A stretch of DNA of 64,000 nt from a virus, in the IMG/VR virus record IMGVR_UViG_3300002835_000030, positions 1 through 64,000 of that record; one strand, given 5' to 3'. The first letter of the stretch is position 1; each line of letters begins with the position of its first letter. The notes below the pieces were generated by a model, which made no database searches, had not been told where the DNA came from, and saw only the letters and a program-made list of their open reading frames with translations. Shown here piece after piece: positions 16,524-26,199 of this stretch. The position numbers and the translations under genes are program-made.

Positions 16524-17750
16524 ATGAAAATATATAAATTAGATGAGATAAAAGAATTTACTAACATTCTAAAAAAAGATAAAAACGGTAGGGTTATTAA
16601 TCTGTACAATTTGAGTGAGTGTCAATTTAATACTGATAAAACATTCTATCCTGATGTGTCTATTTATTCTTATAAAAATAAAAAACACTTTAACCCAATA
16701 AACGAAATAGTATTATCACTAGAGAAACAAAGTATAAAAAAAAATACAAATTTAACCGTAAAAAAATATAAATATAATGAAGTAAATCCAGTATTTTATT
16801 TCATATATAATACAGAAAATTATTTCCATTTTATTTACGATACTTTACCTTATTTAATTACATTTAAAAAATTAAAAGATACTACACCTGATATTAAATT
16901 ATTAGTGAATTACCCTAATCAACAAACAAAACATATATATAAATTCGTTTTAGAATTTTTAAGTTTAGTTGGTATTAATTTAGAAGATTTAATATTTGTA
17001 AATGATGAAACAGTTTATGAAAATATATTTATTTCTTCTTCTTACACTCACAATGAAAATTCTAATCTACCTCCAAGAGAAGAAGTATATGGTTTTTTTA
17101 GATATATAGTTAATTCTAATTTAAGTCATTTTAAAAATGATACCCCTAAAAAGATTTATATTTCGAGAAGAAGTTGGGTACATAACGATTATTCTAACAT
17201 AGGGACTAATTATACTGCAAAAAGAAAAATGTGTAATGAGGATGAATTAGTAAATTTATTAGAAAAAATGGGGTATGTAGAAATTTTTACTGAAAATTTA
17301 AACACTATAGAAAAATTAAATTTATTTTTTAACGCAGAAAGTGTTATTGGGGCGATCGGTGGTGGATTGTGTAATGTTTTATTTTCTAAAGAAGACACTA
17401 AGTTGTTAACAATAGTATCCCCAACATTTTTAGATGTCAATTATAGATTTAAATATTCCTTAGATGGGGTATCAAACAATTACTTTTACAATACTACCCA
17501 TACTGAGGATAGTGAATTTAAAAGTAATATGAGAGTTGAGTGTGAAGAATTATCTATTGTTGGTGAGGTGTCTAAAATCGATGGGGATATGTTATCAATA
17601 ATTTATTCTGATAATTTAGTGGCTGGTTGGAACAACCAAATAAATTTTAAAAAAACTACAGTTAATTCTAAAAGTTGTAAGAAATTAGATGAAGGATTAA
17701 ATTCACCATTTTTAATAGATTTAGAAAAAATTAAAAGTTTAATTTTTTAA
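16524..17750 (+). CDS. Glycosyltransferase, GT61-like
   Basis: A 408-residue putative transferase. The middle has YFHFIYDTLPYL (a family-type segment, residues about 100-112). The C-terminal region has the GT61 pattern with KIYISRRSW, then a helix NLLEKMGY, and the donor-site-like IGAIGGGLCNVLFS around residue 283. It is the only rightward gene in an otherwise leftward cassette, with its own upstream gap, and ends in a 20-bp convergent overlap with the kinase-fusion gene. It probably adds a xylose- or GlcNAc-type sugar, but this is only the known range of the family. Confidence 0.65.
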   Translation: MKIYKLDEIKEFTNILKKDKNGRVINLYNLSECQFNTDKTFYPDVSIYSYKNKKHFNPINEIVLSLEKQSIKKNTNLTVKKYKYNEVNPVFYFIYNTENYFHFIYDTLPYLITFKKLKDTTPDIKLLVNYPNQQTKHIYKFVLEFLSLVGINLEDLIFVNDETVYENIFISSSYTHNENSNLPPREEVYGFFRYIVNSNLSHFKNDTPKKIYISRRSWVHNDYSNIGTNYTAKRKMCNEDELVNLLEKMGYVEIFTENLNTIEKLNLFFNAESVIGAIGGGLCNVLFSKEDTKLLTIVSPTFLDVNYRFKYSLDGVSNNYFYNTTHTEDSEFKSNMRVECEELSIVGEVSKIDGDMLSIIYSDNLVAGWNNQINFKKTTVNSKSCKKLDEGLNSPFLIDLEKIKSLIF

Positions 17751-19161
17751 GGCGCATTATAATAAATATAATATAATCATAAAAATTGTTTAATTTAGGG
17801 ATATCTAAATTTATGTCAACATACTTTTTAAAATCTAACGTATAAAAATTATTTTCGACACTAACTTCTATTGAAACTTTCAGATTTTTTAAATCCTCTA
17901 CTATTGACTTTATATCAAAATTAGATTTTAATAATAACCTTAAAGAAATATTTTTATCCTCAAAATTATTTCCATTTAAATTTTCGTAATAAAAATTTAT
18001 AATTAAGTCTGATTTTTCTCTCTGGGGATAAATATATTCATAATAATCTTTTCTTCTACTTTCTATTTGTTTTAAAGATTTTTCTAAAGTATAACCCCTT
18101 TCTTTTGTGTCCCTTTTAATCTTCCAATAGTTCTTTAACTTTTCTTCAGTGTCTATATAAATTTTTAAATCATAAATATTTTCATCATTAGTATATAAAC
18201 TATGTAAACCACACACAATAATATTATCTGTCGGTTCTACAGTTTGTTTGTCTGTAAATTTACCAGTGGAATGATCATAATCTACATGATAAATTTCTTT
18301 ACCAATCTTTAAATCAAATATATCTGAGTTCATTTTAGTAATTAAGTTAGCCTCAGGATTTAAATGAGTATATTTTTCCCAATTTGAGTCACCTCTTTCC
18401 CATTTATGGTATCTGTCACATTCTAATAAAAATGAATTAGAAAAATATTTTTTAAGGGTGTTTGCCAATGTAGTTTTACCAGATCCTGAATCTCCCGCAA
18501 TTGAGAATACGTTACATTTAGATAGAATTACATTATAATCTAAATCTATTAATTCATATTTTATATTATTATCATTTAAATAATGATAAATTAGTGTTTC
18601 AGGTACATTACCATATTTTTCAATTAAGTTGTCTAAATGATTGTAAATACCAAAATAGGTATCCATAATTTTTGATGATCCGTAAGCAAAAATATCACAT
18701 AAAAATTTATCATCTTTCTTATTTAGTTTACTTATATCGATTTTACTGTCTTTTGGTATATAAATTACATCTTCATCTATTTTTTTAAAAATATCATCTG
18801 ATAAAATATTTAAATCTGGTCTATATTTAATTACAACATCGTATTTCTGATTTGTTTCATTTAAACTTTTTAGTGTATTTAATTTATAAAATTTTAACCA
18901 AGAGTTTTTTACGTCGTTAGTCTTTTTATCTGAATTAATTTCATAATTTGGTTCGTGTAGAATAACAGGATTTAATTTATTTATTAAAGAATTAATTAAA
19001 TCCTCCGTATAATTTAAATATTTGTCATCACTTTCTTCATTTTTTGTTATATGGATATACACGTCAACATTATCAAACCTATTAATGATATTTGATTTGA
19101 TATTTTCTATGTTTAACTCAAAACTTCTTAAATAACCTGAAATGATTAATGCAACATTCAT
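17731..19161 (-). CDS. Putative glycosyltransferase fused to PRK/uridine-kinase-like domain
   Basis: A 476-residue two-part protein. Residues 1-210 begin MNVALIISGYLRSFELN and carry a KYRPDLNIL acidic site, resembling capsule-locus transferases that start with an ISGQLR motif. Residues about 217-400 form a P-loop kinase: Walker A GDSGSGKTT, then LLECDRYHKWERGD and a THLNPEAN segment, and a YIDTEEKLK/KIKRD lid region, all as in phosphoribulokinase and uridine kinase. The last 70 residues are unassigned. Such a fusion is new to me. It is likely to phosphorylate a small polyol or nucleoside, or to prepare a donor. It sits 3 bases after the SGNH gene. Confidence 0.6.
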   Translation of the reverse strand: MNVALIISGYLRSFELNIENIKSNIINRFDNVDVYIHITKNEESDDKYLNYTEDLINSLINKLNPVILHEPNYEINSDKKTNDVKNSWLKFYKLNTLKSLNETNQKYDVVIKYRPDLNILSDDIFKKIDEDVIYIPKDSKIDISKLNKKDDKFLCDIFAYGSSKIMDTYFGIYNHLDNLIEKYGNVPETLIYHYLNDNNIKYELIDLDYNVILSKCNVFSIAGDSGSGKTTLANTLKKYFSNSFLLECDRYHKWERGDSNWEKYTHLNPEANLITKMNSDIFDLKIGKEIYHVDYDHSTGKFTDKQTVEPTDNIIVCGLHSLYTNDENIYDLKIYIDTEEKLKNYWKIKRDTKERGYTLEKSLKQIESRRKDYYEYIYPQREKSDLIINFYYENLNGNNFEDKNISLRLLLKSNFDIKSIVEDLKNLKVSIEVSVENNFYTLDFKKYVDINLDIPKLNNFYDYIIFIIMRLKKLNF

Positions 19162-19164
19162 TAA

Positions 19165-19884
19165 TTATATATTTTTTATTTTGTTATATAATATTTCTAT
19201 TAATTCTAAACTTATGTTTAGATGATGATTTTCCCCTTCTATTCTAAACTTATCTTTTATAATATCATTTTCAGTAATATCATCCCATATATTAATAAAT
19301 TTAAAATTATTGATCTCACACATTTTTTCTAATTTAGAATTAAAATATTTATGATTTCGATTACGTATTTCGTTTGAATCATTATATATGTGTTGGTAAT
19401 CTATAAAATTTATGGATTCATCTAATTCTCCAGTTTCATTAAAGTTATTAGTTACGTGTGAAATATTATCTTTGAAATTAACATTAAAATTATATTCAAT
19501 GTTATTCACAGTACAAGGATTAATCCCACTAACAATAAAATCATTTTCATAACCCAATAAAAACTCCTCATATTTTTTAATTAAATCGTCAAAAAAATAA
19601 TCTAAAGAAATTTTTTCATTCTGTAATACTGATTTATAATAATAACCAAATTCAACATCACATTGTCCTATCACAAATAAAGTTTTTTGTCTTTCATTAA
19701 AATCAAAATTTTTTATTCTTTCCAATAAACCTAATGTTGATTTTTTTTTTAATAACCCCTTTATACTTGCACCAGGGGCATTTAACAAAATAATATTATT
19801 TATGTCTTTATATGATTTTAAATTGTCAAAACCATATTGAGATGTGTGCGAATCTCCAATAACAACTAATTCATCTATATTCAT
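19165..19884 (-). CDS. SGNH/GDSL-like hydrolase or acyltransferase
   Basis: A 239-residue protein with the SGNH blocks: block I VVIGDSHTS (nucleophile Ser in GDS, residues 9-11), block III-like FVIGQCDVEFG near residue 75, and block V EGENHHLN near residue 220 with the His. In glycan loci such enzymes remove or add acetyl groups on sugars. Its start overlaps the end of the upstream GT61-like gene by 4 bases. The exact reaction is unknown. Confidence 0.7.
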   Translation of the reverse strand: MNIDELVVIGDSHTSQYGFDNLKSYKDINNIILLNAPGASIKGLLKKKSTLGLLERIKNFDFNERQKTLFVIGQCDVEFGYYYKSVLQNEKISLDYFFDDLIKKYEEFLLGYENDFIVSGINPCTVNNIEYNFNVNFKDNISHVTNNFNETGELDESINFIDYQHIYNDSNEIRNRNHKYFNSKLEKMCEINNFKFINIWDDITENDIIKDKFRIEGENHHLNISLELIEILYNKIKNI

Positions 19885-20732
19885 ATTATATTATTATTTT
19901 TTAAAAATTCAATAAAATCTGATACATTAATTTCCATATTATCATCAGAATCTATTTTATTTGTAGTATACTTAAAATAAGGTAGATTAAAATGGTTACA
20001 TATAGATAAATATTGATTACTTATTTGTGTTGGGTTATTTACATTCAGTTCAACTACATTTGTTTTTTCTGAAAAAATACTAAATAATAAACCCCCACTA
20101 TTAGGTGAAATTATAGTTTCAGAATTTCTAAATAATTTAATTTTTTCTTCCACATTTAAATCTTCTAAAAATACTACCTCAACACCAAAAGATTTAAGGG
20201 TTTCACATAATTCATTTTCATTTATTATTTGTCTTTTTTTAACATTATTAAAAAATTCATTACCACTTAATAAATGTGATTTACTTCTACATAAATAATA
20301 TTTTTTATGGTATTTACTTTCATCTTCACTTTTAGGTATTTTAAAAATAGATTTAATATAATCATACCCTTCACCTGAAATGTGATATAACCCATTATCT
20401 ATGATAGGTTCACCATAATTATTAATAATTATATCTTCACTGTTAATATTTTCTACAATTTTAAATTCATCTTTCAATAAATCAAATGCCTCTTTTTGGA
20501 AATCTAACATAAAAATATCGTCTTTATATGATGGATTTAAACTAAAATATAAATTATATGGTTTTTTTAAGTTCCCATTATATAATTCTTTATTTTGTTC
20601 TAATTTACCACCGCCACCGACACCGTTTATACCCCCATTTTGTATGTGTCTTAAACCAGAAATCATGTAAATAAACCAATGGTAAATAAAAATAGACCCT
20701 CTATTTTCTATATGGAATACAACTCTACTCAT
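19881..20732 (-). CDS. Glycosyltransferase, GT61-like
   Basis: A 283-residue putative transferase. It lacks a membrane segment. It shows YYLCRSKSH (the GT61 basic strand), a helix ending LKSFGVEVVFLEDL, and the donor-side EKIKLFRNSETIISPNSGGLLFS motif near residue 205, like the neighbour at 16.5 kb but shorter at the N-terminus. An unusual Gly-rich stretch (NGVGGGGKLEQ) lies near residue 40. It is co-transcribed with the genes on both sides (4-base overlap downstream, 2-base gap upstream). Substrate unknown. Confidence 0.6.
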   Translation of the reverse strand: MSRVVFHIENRGSIFIYHWFIYMISGLRHIQNGGINGVGGGGKLEQNKELYNGNLKKPYNLYFSLNPSYKDDIFMLDFQKEAFDLLKDEFKIVENINSEDIIINNYGEPIIDNGLYHISGEGYDYIKSIFKIPKSEDESKYHKKYYLCRSKSHLLSGNEFFNNVKKRQIINENELCETLKSFGVEVVFLEDLNVEEKIKLFRNSETIISPNSGGLLFSIFSEKTNVVELNVNNPTQISNQYLSICNHFNLPYFKYTTNKIDSDDNMEINVSDFIEFLKNNNII

Positions 20733-20734
20733 AT

Positions 20735-21481
20735 TTAAATTTCATTTTTACTAATAAATCTATTTTCTTCTGAAGTTTGTAGATTTAATTTATACTTATC
20801 TATTATTCTTAATAAATCATCTTTTAAATCATAATAATAATCTAAATTAAGTAATTTACCTTTTACTGTTATATGTAAAAAATTTAAGTCTGAAGAAAAA
20901 ACAAACCCTCTATGATAAACTAAATTTATTTTTTCAGATTTTTGTAACCCATAAAATTTAAAATTATCGTTAACAAATTTTTGAACATTATCATTAGTTT
21001 CAAAAGAAGGATAGGTTTCATCAGGAAATGATTCACATAATCTTAACAAAGAAGTTTTTTTATATAAAGAAGGTGCATAATCATATGGTGTAAAAAAATG
21101 ATTGTCAGTTATGTTATTTATACTCGTTAAAATAAAACTATCTTTTTCTAAAATTTCTTTACTTTTATTGAATACACCAAAACTTATCCTATCTAAATTA
21201 TTTTCTTTCATAATACTTAAATAGTTAGAAACGGCTTTCTCATCAATATTAATAATCACATCAACATCACTAAATAACATAATATACTCATCATCAATAT
21301 TTTTTAATATTTCTATTAATCTTCTAACATAATTTAAAGTACCATCATATATAAAAGTATCGTGTTTAAATATATACCCATTTAAATTATCAGTACATAA
21401 CAAAATATTTTTACTTTCATAATCATTAATTATATCCCACAAATGTGAATAATTACTATTCGAAATTATTATTTTTTTCAT
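20735..21481 (-). CDS. Putative glycosyltransferase (GT-A-like)
   Basis: A 248-residue protein with a probable GT-A core. An acidic site MLFSDVDVIIN (DxD) lies near residue 73, after a helix RRLIEILKNI, matching the layout of procollagen-galactosyl- and mannosyltransferase-like families. A later VYHRGF segment could be the acceptor side. I cannot place it in a numbered family. It lies in a tight leftward run (2-3 base gaps) between a GT61-like gene and another GT-A-like gene, so it likely acts in the same glycan. Confidence 0.5.
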   Translation of the reverse strand: MKKIIISNSNYSHLWDIINDYESKNILLCTDNLNGYIFKHDTFIYDGTLNYVRRLIEILKNIDDEYIMLFSDVDVIINIDEKAVSNYLSIMKENNLDRISFGVFNKSKEILEKDSFILTSINNITDNHFFTPYDYAPSLYKKTSLLRLCESFPDETYPSFETNDNVQKFVNDNFKFYGLQKSEKINLVYHRGFVFSSDLNFLHITVKGKLLNLDYYYDLKDDLLRIIDKYKLNLQTSEENRFISKNEI

Positions 21482-21484
21482 AAT

Positions 21485-22366
21485 TTATACATATTTTAAC
21501 CATTCATTACCTGTTTGAAATTGTGATATATCTTTACCATCATTATCTGTGGTAAATCCAATATCTTTAATATACTCACTAACACAACAAGAACACTTAG
21601 GAGTATTATTAGTCCCCCCCAAATCTGTGTGACAACACCAACAATTATTATGTCCGTCCATTCTAACATGTGTTAAAAACCCCTCACTTATACCAATTCT
21701 TAACCCTAAATCGCCCCATATTTTATCCATATTAGGTTCAATGTGTGGATCACCATTAGAGTATTTTAAAATTATTTCATTAAAAAATTTTTTTGAAGTA
21801 ATAAAACAATTATTACTATAACCACAAAATTTAGAATCTATAATATACATTTTAGGGTTATCATTATATTTTTTAATGTAATTTGAAAATTTTATTTCAG
21901 GATTTTCAGTATAATAACACGCATAATCTATTTTACTTATATCAGACATTTCATTATTATATTTATGTTTAGTAGTTATAGGGTGACCAGGTATTTTTAA
22001 ACTTCTTATACGAATCAAATCAATTTTATCTTCATTAATAAGTTTCTCTGAATAATTAATAATTTTTATAACTTCTTCCTCACTTGTATGTATTCTAAAA
22101 TCATTTTCAGTCCATAAAACACACTCATATTTAGATTCTTTAAAAACCCTTTTCATACCACCTAACATCATACTATTATAGTCTTCTAAATAGTATTTTA
22201 CACCATAAAAATCACAAACATTAATTTCCTCACCAACATTATCAGATGGTTGTAGTACACAAAAAACATCGTCAGAAATATTTAATAACCCATAATGTTT
22301 ATAAGATAATAATGTATTTTTAAGAGTAATAGGTGAATTATGTGATAGTATACCTACAGATACCAT
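21485..22366 (-). CDS. Putative glycosyltransferase with Cys-rich C-terminus
   Basis: A 293-residue protein. The start MVSVGILSHNSPITLKNTLL is the GT2-like first strand, and a LWTENDFRI acidic site near residue 99 could bind a metal-sugar donor. A compact Cys cluster follows near residue 244 (CWCCHTD and later CSCC), six Cys in about 20 residues, suggesting a bound zinc. This cluster is unlike the other transferases here. It is separated by 10 bases from the upstream GT11 gene and fits the same leftward operon. Donor unknown. Confidence 0.55.
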   Translation of the reverse strand: MVSVGILSHNSPITLKNTLLSYKHYGLLNISDDVFCVLQPSDNVGEEINVCDFYGVKYYLEDYNSMMLGGMKRVFKESKYECVLWTENDFRIHTSEEEVIKIINYSEKLINEDKIDLIRIRSLKIPGHPITTKHKYNNEMSDISKIDYACYYTENPEIKFSNYIKKYNDNPKMYIIDSKFCGYSNNCFITSKKFFNEIILKYSNGDPHIEPNMDKIWGDLGLRIGISEGFLTHVRMDGHNNCWCCHTDLGGTNNTPKCSCCVSEYIKDIGFTTDNDGKDISQFQTGNEWLKYV

Positions 22367-22376
22367 TATTTTAGTT

Positions 22377-23141
22377 TTATATATACGTTATTTTACTTTG
22401 CTCAATACCTTCTGGTACTACCCTATATATATCACCAAACCTATTTAATTTATTATAGTTAAACCATCTTTTTGGTCCAATAATTAATTTTTGATTTTCA
22501 TTCAAATAAGATGTCCACCAAGAAAAAGATGAGTTAGACATTATCATATATTTACATTTACTTAAAATATAAAAATCAGTAAATTCATCATTACTAATAT
22601 ATTCTTCATTAGGATATATGGACTTACAATATTCAATATCATCTGTAACAAATAGAAACTTTATATCTTTTTTGTTTTCTAAAATATTATTTTTAGCGTA
22701 ATCATAATATTCTTTAGGTAAAACCCAATCTATTTCTTTATAGTCACCACCTCTTAAATGAATGTAGCAATAGTCATCAACATCGTACTTCTTTAATATA
22801 TCTTCTGATTTTTCATCATATTCTAATTTAAAGTCATTTTTAATAATTCCTTCTATATCTTTAAAATAAAAATCAGATTGGAAAAATCCACTAATTAGTG
22901 TATTATCAGAAATATTAAATATTTCGTGATGTATATCTTCTGATTTTTGATAAAACACATTAGTTACTACCTTATTATCTACACCCAAATCACATTTTAA
23001 ATTAAGTTGACTAACCCCCAAAAAATCTCTAGGTATGTGATAATCATACCCATTTTTTAATGCTATTGATTTACAAACTGCATATTGAAATAGTTGATTA
23101 CCTAATCTACCACCTCTTTCATTCATTTGTATACTAATCAT
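22377..23141 (-). CDS. Alpha-1,2-fucosyltransferase, GT11 family
   Basis: Transfers fucose from GDP-fucose, typically in an alpha-1,2 link to galactose. It shows GGRLGNQLFQYA near the N-terminus (donor loop G-x-L-G-N-Q-x-F), the HxRxxDY-like motif YIHLRGGDY near residue 130, and MSNSSFSWWTSYLN near 200. At 254 residues it is the usual size. It pairs with the phage's own gmd/fcl donor pathway 9 kb away. It overlaps the next upstream gene by 8 bases. A second GT11 lies at 27.7 kb. Confidence 0.85.
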   Translation of the reverse strand: MISIQMNERGGRLGNQLFQYAVCKSIALKNGYDYHIPRDFLGVSQLNLKCDLGVDNKVVTNVFYQKSEDIHHEIFNISDNTLISGFFQSDFYFKDIEGIIKNDFKLEYDEKSEDILKKYDVDDYCYIHLRGGDYKEIDWVLPKEYYDYAKNNILENKKDIKFLFVTDDIEYCKSIYPNEEYISNDEFTDFYILSKCKYMIMSNSSFSWWTSYLNENQKLIIGPKRWFNYNKLNRFGDIYRVVPEGIEQSKITYI

Positions 23142-23940
23142 TTTTAAAAATTGTATCGTTAAAATTATTTAAATTATCTATATATCTATTATATGTATTA
23201 GCAACACTACCTTTCCAAGGGGCTGACCAATGACAATAATGTGAGACTATTGTGTTAGAATCCTGATCACCAAAGTATGAAACATATTTATTAGGTATTT
23301 GTACCCATCTATCTAAAAATAATAAATTTAAAATTGGTTGATCAGTACCTTCAGTTAACCCAACATGATAATTTATTTTCTTAAATCTTTCTCGTAATTT
23401 TTCTAATTCATCAACAGTAGATTCATCAATTAATTTTGTATTGAAATACATAAATGCCGAATTAAAACAATATTTTTGAACATCAAAGTTTTCATCTAGA
23501 TCCCCCAACGATTCTGTATCCATATTTGTGTTAAAATGTTTTCCATTAATTTGATCCGATAAACCACCACAATACCACATACTAAATAAATCTCTAACTG
23601 TGTTTTTTTCTCCATCACAATACATATCAACCTCATCTAAATTTTGTATTTTACTTAATGATTCATTAATTAAAATATCACAATCTAAGTACATTACTTT
23701 TTTCCATTGTTTAAAAAATGAGTCAAAAACACTAAATTTAACATAAAATGGGTTAGACATATTTATTTGTTTGACATAAATACCTTTATCCACAAATTCT
23801 CTATATTCTTCTTCAACCATATTTGTTAATAAACAATAATCTCCATCCCATTGACCTTCTTTTTTAATGTTAACAAATAAAGATTTGGCATGTTCTTTAT
23901 AATTTTTATCTGCCACTAATACAACTACTTCATTTTTCAT
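23134..23940 (-). CDS. Glycosyltransferase, GT8-like
   Basis: A 268-residue transferase of the GT8 type (galactosyl-, glucosyl- or glycogenin-like, retaining). It has VLVADKNYKEHAKSLFVNI at the start, the catalytic DxD in MYLDCDILIN near residue 93, and a later NSAFMYFNTKLID segment, with a conserved His region YCHWSAPWKG near 245. All are in the expected order. It is leftward, overlapping the downstream GT11 gene. The linkage cannot be predicted. Confidence 0.8.
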   Translation of the reverse strand: MKNEVVVLVADKNYKEHAKSLFVNIKKEGQWDGDYCLLTNMVEEEYREFVDKGIYVKQINMSNPFYVKFSVFDSFFKQWKKVMYLDCDILINESLSKIQNLDEVDMYCDGEKNTVRDLFSMWYCGGLSDQINGKHFNTNMDTESLGDLDENFDVQKYCFNSAFMYFNTKLIDESTVDELEKLRERFKKINYHVGLTEGTDQPILNLLFLDRWVQIPNKYVSYFGDQDSNTIVSHYCHWSAPWKGSVANTYNRYIDNLNNFNDTIFKND

Positions 23941-23941
23941 A

Positions 23942-24796
23942 TTATTTTATTTTATTTAATTTATTAATTATTTTTAAAGAACAGTTTTTATAGTCAAAAT
24001 ATTCGTTATATATATTATTACCATTCTCCCTCAAAATTTTTATGTGTTCACTATCTAACGATTCTAAAATATTTGGTATTTTTTCTATTTGACTTTCATG
24101 TATTTTAATACCAATATCCTCAAAATTAAATTCATCATACCAAGGAGTCCAATCTTTATCATAAATATATACAGGTATAGATCCTTGTTGGAGGGATTCA
24201 CAAATTCTAAATGATGTTGCCCCATACCCTCTAGGGCATAAACTAAATACACTTCTTTCCATTTTATCTACAAATTGTTCATAACTAATTTTTGATAAAA
24301 CTATATCAAAACCAGATACGTGTCTGAGAGTTTCAGTCATTTTATTTCTTAATGGGTGAGTATTTGAACCGATAAAACTACACAATATATCCCTTTCTCT
24401 ATTAATGTCAATATTGTTTCTAGGTTGACAAACTAAGGGTATTGGGTAACCTATATTTTTTTCTGGTACAATTTTTTGTCCTCCACCACCAGAACAAAAT
24501 ACTATAATATCTAAATCTTCTATGTTTTGTAAAATACCGTCATCATACTGTAAAACAGTAAAATATTTTTTACTTCTATCTAAATTATTTAAAAACGTTT
24601 GAACGTCATCCATATTGGAGTTTCCGTAATTTCTACTTATATACAGATTAGTCCATAATATAGGTATATATTCTCTTTCTGTTATAATGTTATTATTAAC
24701 ATAGAAATCATAAAAATACTCCTCATATATTTGATGGTTATTAGGGGGGTATGTATGATTAGTTCTTATAAATAAATTTTGTGGGATTTCTACCAT
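23942..24796 (-). CDS. Exostosin-like glycosyltransferase (GT47-like)
   Basis: A 284-residue protein with the exostosin domain signature in its C-terminal half: FSLCPRGYGATSFRICESLQ (residues about 190-209) followed by GSIPVYIYD, then an acidic-aromatic segment WTPWYDEF. The N-terminal half has LQYDDGI and VFCSGGGGQ. Exostosin proteins transfer glucuronic acid, xylose or galactose-type sugars. Bacterial and phage members are common in surface-glycan loci. One-base gap to the downstream gene, same strand. Confidence 0.75.
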   Translation of the reverse strand: MVEIPQNLFIRTNHTYPPNNHQIYEEYFYDFYVNNNIITEREYIPILWTNLYISRNYGNSNMDDVQTFLNNLDRSKKYFTVLQYDDGILQNIEDLDIIVFCSGGGGQKIVPEKNIGYPIPLVCQPRNNIDINRERDILCSFIGSNTHPLRNKMTETLRHVSGFDIVLSKISYEQFVDKMERSVFSLCPRGYGATSFRICESLQQGSIPVYIYDKDWTPWYDEFNFEDIGIKIHESQIEKIPNILESLDSEHIKILRENGNNIYNEYFDYKNCSLKIINKLNKIK

Positions 24797-24797
24797 A

Positions 24798-25514
24798 TTA
24801 TAAATGTTTAAGTCTATTTATTATTTCTTTTGTATTATTATTACATAATGAACGATTATTCAGATACCAACTATTTTCATGTTGTCTATGGAAATAATTT
24901 AAACCGCCTACTATTTTTATTCTATTATTTGATTTAATCCATAAATAAGAAAAATAAAAAGCATCATTTGTTTGTAAATCATATTCTATAGTTTCTCTCA
25001 AAAACGAATTTATATAGGTATCTCTATTAACTAAAAAATTACCAGTATTTAGGGCGGTAGTTATTTCTGGTTTATCTAAAAATAATTTAATATTATCAAT
25101 AGAGTATTCATAATCTTTATAATTAGAGAAATCGGAAATTAAATCACCATTAAAATGCAATAATTTTTCTGGTATATACAATGTGTTTTTATCTTTACCT
25201 ATATTTTTAATAGTGTCAATATAATTGTCATTTAATTTATTATCAGAATCTAAAAGTATTACCCATTCGTTTTTAGAATGTTTTACCGCTTCTAATTTAT
25301 TCATTAATGGTTTTAAATTAGACTCATTCCTATATAATTTTATTTTATCACTTTTTAACTCATCTAACTTATTTTTAAGATTATTAAAAAGTGTGTCCTC
25401 TGAACAATCGTCAACTATCACTATCTCATCTATTAATTCATTATCTAAAACAGATGAAAAAGAATCTATTACTAAATCTAATCTATTGTAAGTTGTAATC
25501 GCTATTGTAAACAT
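24798..25514 (-). CDS. Glycosyltransferase family 2
   Basis: A GT2 single-domain transferase. It shows TIAITTYNRLDLVIDSF at the N-terminus, IDEIVIVDDCS (first Asp pair near residue 35), and VILLDSDNKLN (the DxD near residue 88). I chose the internal ATG before FTIAITTYNR because it begins right at the GT2 first strand; the longer frame starts earlier (25589), adds a hydrophobic 25-residue stretch and overlaps the neighbour. The chosen protein has 238 residues. A possible acceptor-side segment is FHRQHENSW near the end. Confidence 0.75.
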   Translation of the reverse strand: MFTIAITTYNRLDLVIDSFSSVLDNELIDEIVIVDDCSEDTLFNNLKNKLDELKSDKIKLYRNESNLKPLMNKLEAVKHSKNEWVILLDSDNKLNDNYIDTIKNIGKDKNTLYIPEKLLHFNGDLISDFSNYKDYEYSIDNIKLFLDKPEITTALNTGNFLVNRDTYINSFLRETIEYDLQTNDAFYFSYLWIKSNNRIKIVGGLNYFHRQHENSWYLNNRSLCNNNTKEIINRLKHL

Positions 25515-25527
25515 ATCTATTTTAATT

Positions 25528-26199
25528 TTATTGCCAAGTAGTAGTGAATAAGTGTATACAAAATGTATTGTCAGTTTTAAAAGATTCAATATAATTTATA
25601 TCATTTTCATTTAAACTTCTTATACTATGTCTTTCTGCACCAGGAAATGGATAAAAATAATCACCTTTTAATATTTTAATATCATATTCCCATTTATTAT
25701 CATTAATTAATTTTGTTAAATAATAAGGCCCAGTTTCATTCATAACTCTATTAATTTCATGTCTCTTTATTGGTTCATTATTTAATATGTCATTTAAAAA
25801 CTTTTCACATATTTTGTTTTTTGGGGTGGATCCGACTATACTATTCCATACTTCATTAGGGTTATTTTTATCAGTTCCAGCAAAAAAATCATATTCTAAT
25901 AATTCATCAAAAGACTTTATCTGTAAAAAATCGTAATCCATATAAATACCACCATACTTATACAATAATTCAAATCTAAGAATGTCGGATTTAGATCCTA
26001 AATTTTCTGTTTCATCAAATAACCTTTGATTAATCAATTCAAAATTAATGTTGTTATCGTTCCATTCTATAACATCGTAATTTTTATTTTTTTCTTTTAT
26101 TTTTTCTAATAAAAAATTAAATTTTTTAGGTTTTTCACCCCCTAACCATATTAAATGGATTTTTTTAGGTATTTTATTTTCCATATGTAAGTTTTTCAA
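25528..26199 (-). CDS. Glycosyltransferase, GT32 (DXD sugar-binding) type
   Basis: A 223-residue transferase with the Gly-transf-sug pattern: KIHLIWLGGEKP at the N-terminus, LRFELLYKYGGIYMDYDFL with the catalytic DxD at about residue 93, and later a HSIRSLNEND region. Such enzymes (OCH1-, capsular- and toxin-like) add mannose, galactose or GlcNAc. The start at 26199 overlaps the upstream gene by 26 bases; an ATG at 26184 (MENKIP) is equally likely. Soluble, no membrane anchor. Confidence 0.75.
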   Translation of the reverse strand: MKNLHMENKIPKKIHLIWLGGEKPKKFNFLLEKIKEKNKNYDVIEWNDNNINFELINQRLFDETENLGSKSDILRFELLYKYGGIYMDYDFLQIKSFDELLEYDFFAGTDKNNPNEVWNSIVGSTPKNKICEKFLNDILNNEPIKRHEINRVMNETGPYYLTKLINDNKWEYDIKILKGDYFYPFPGAERHSIRSLNENDINYIESFKTDNTFCIHLFTTTWQ

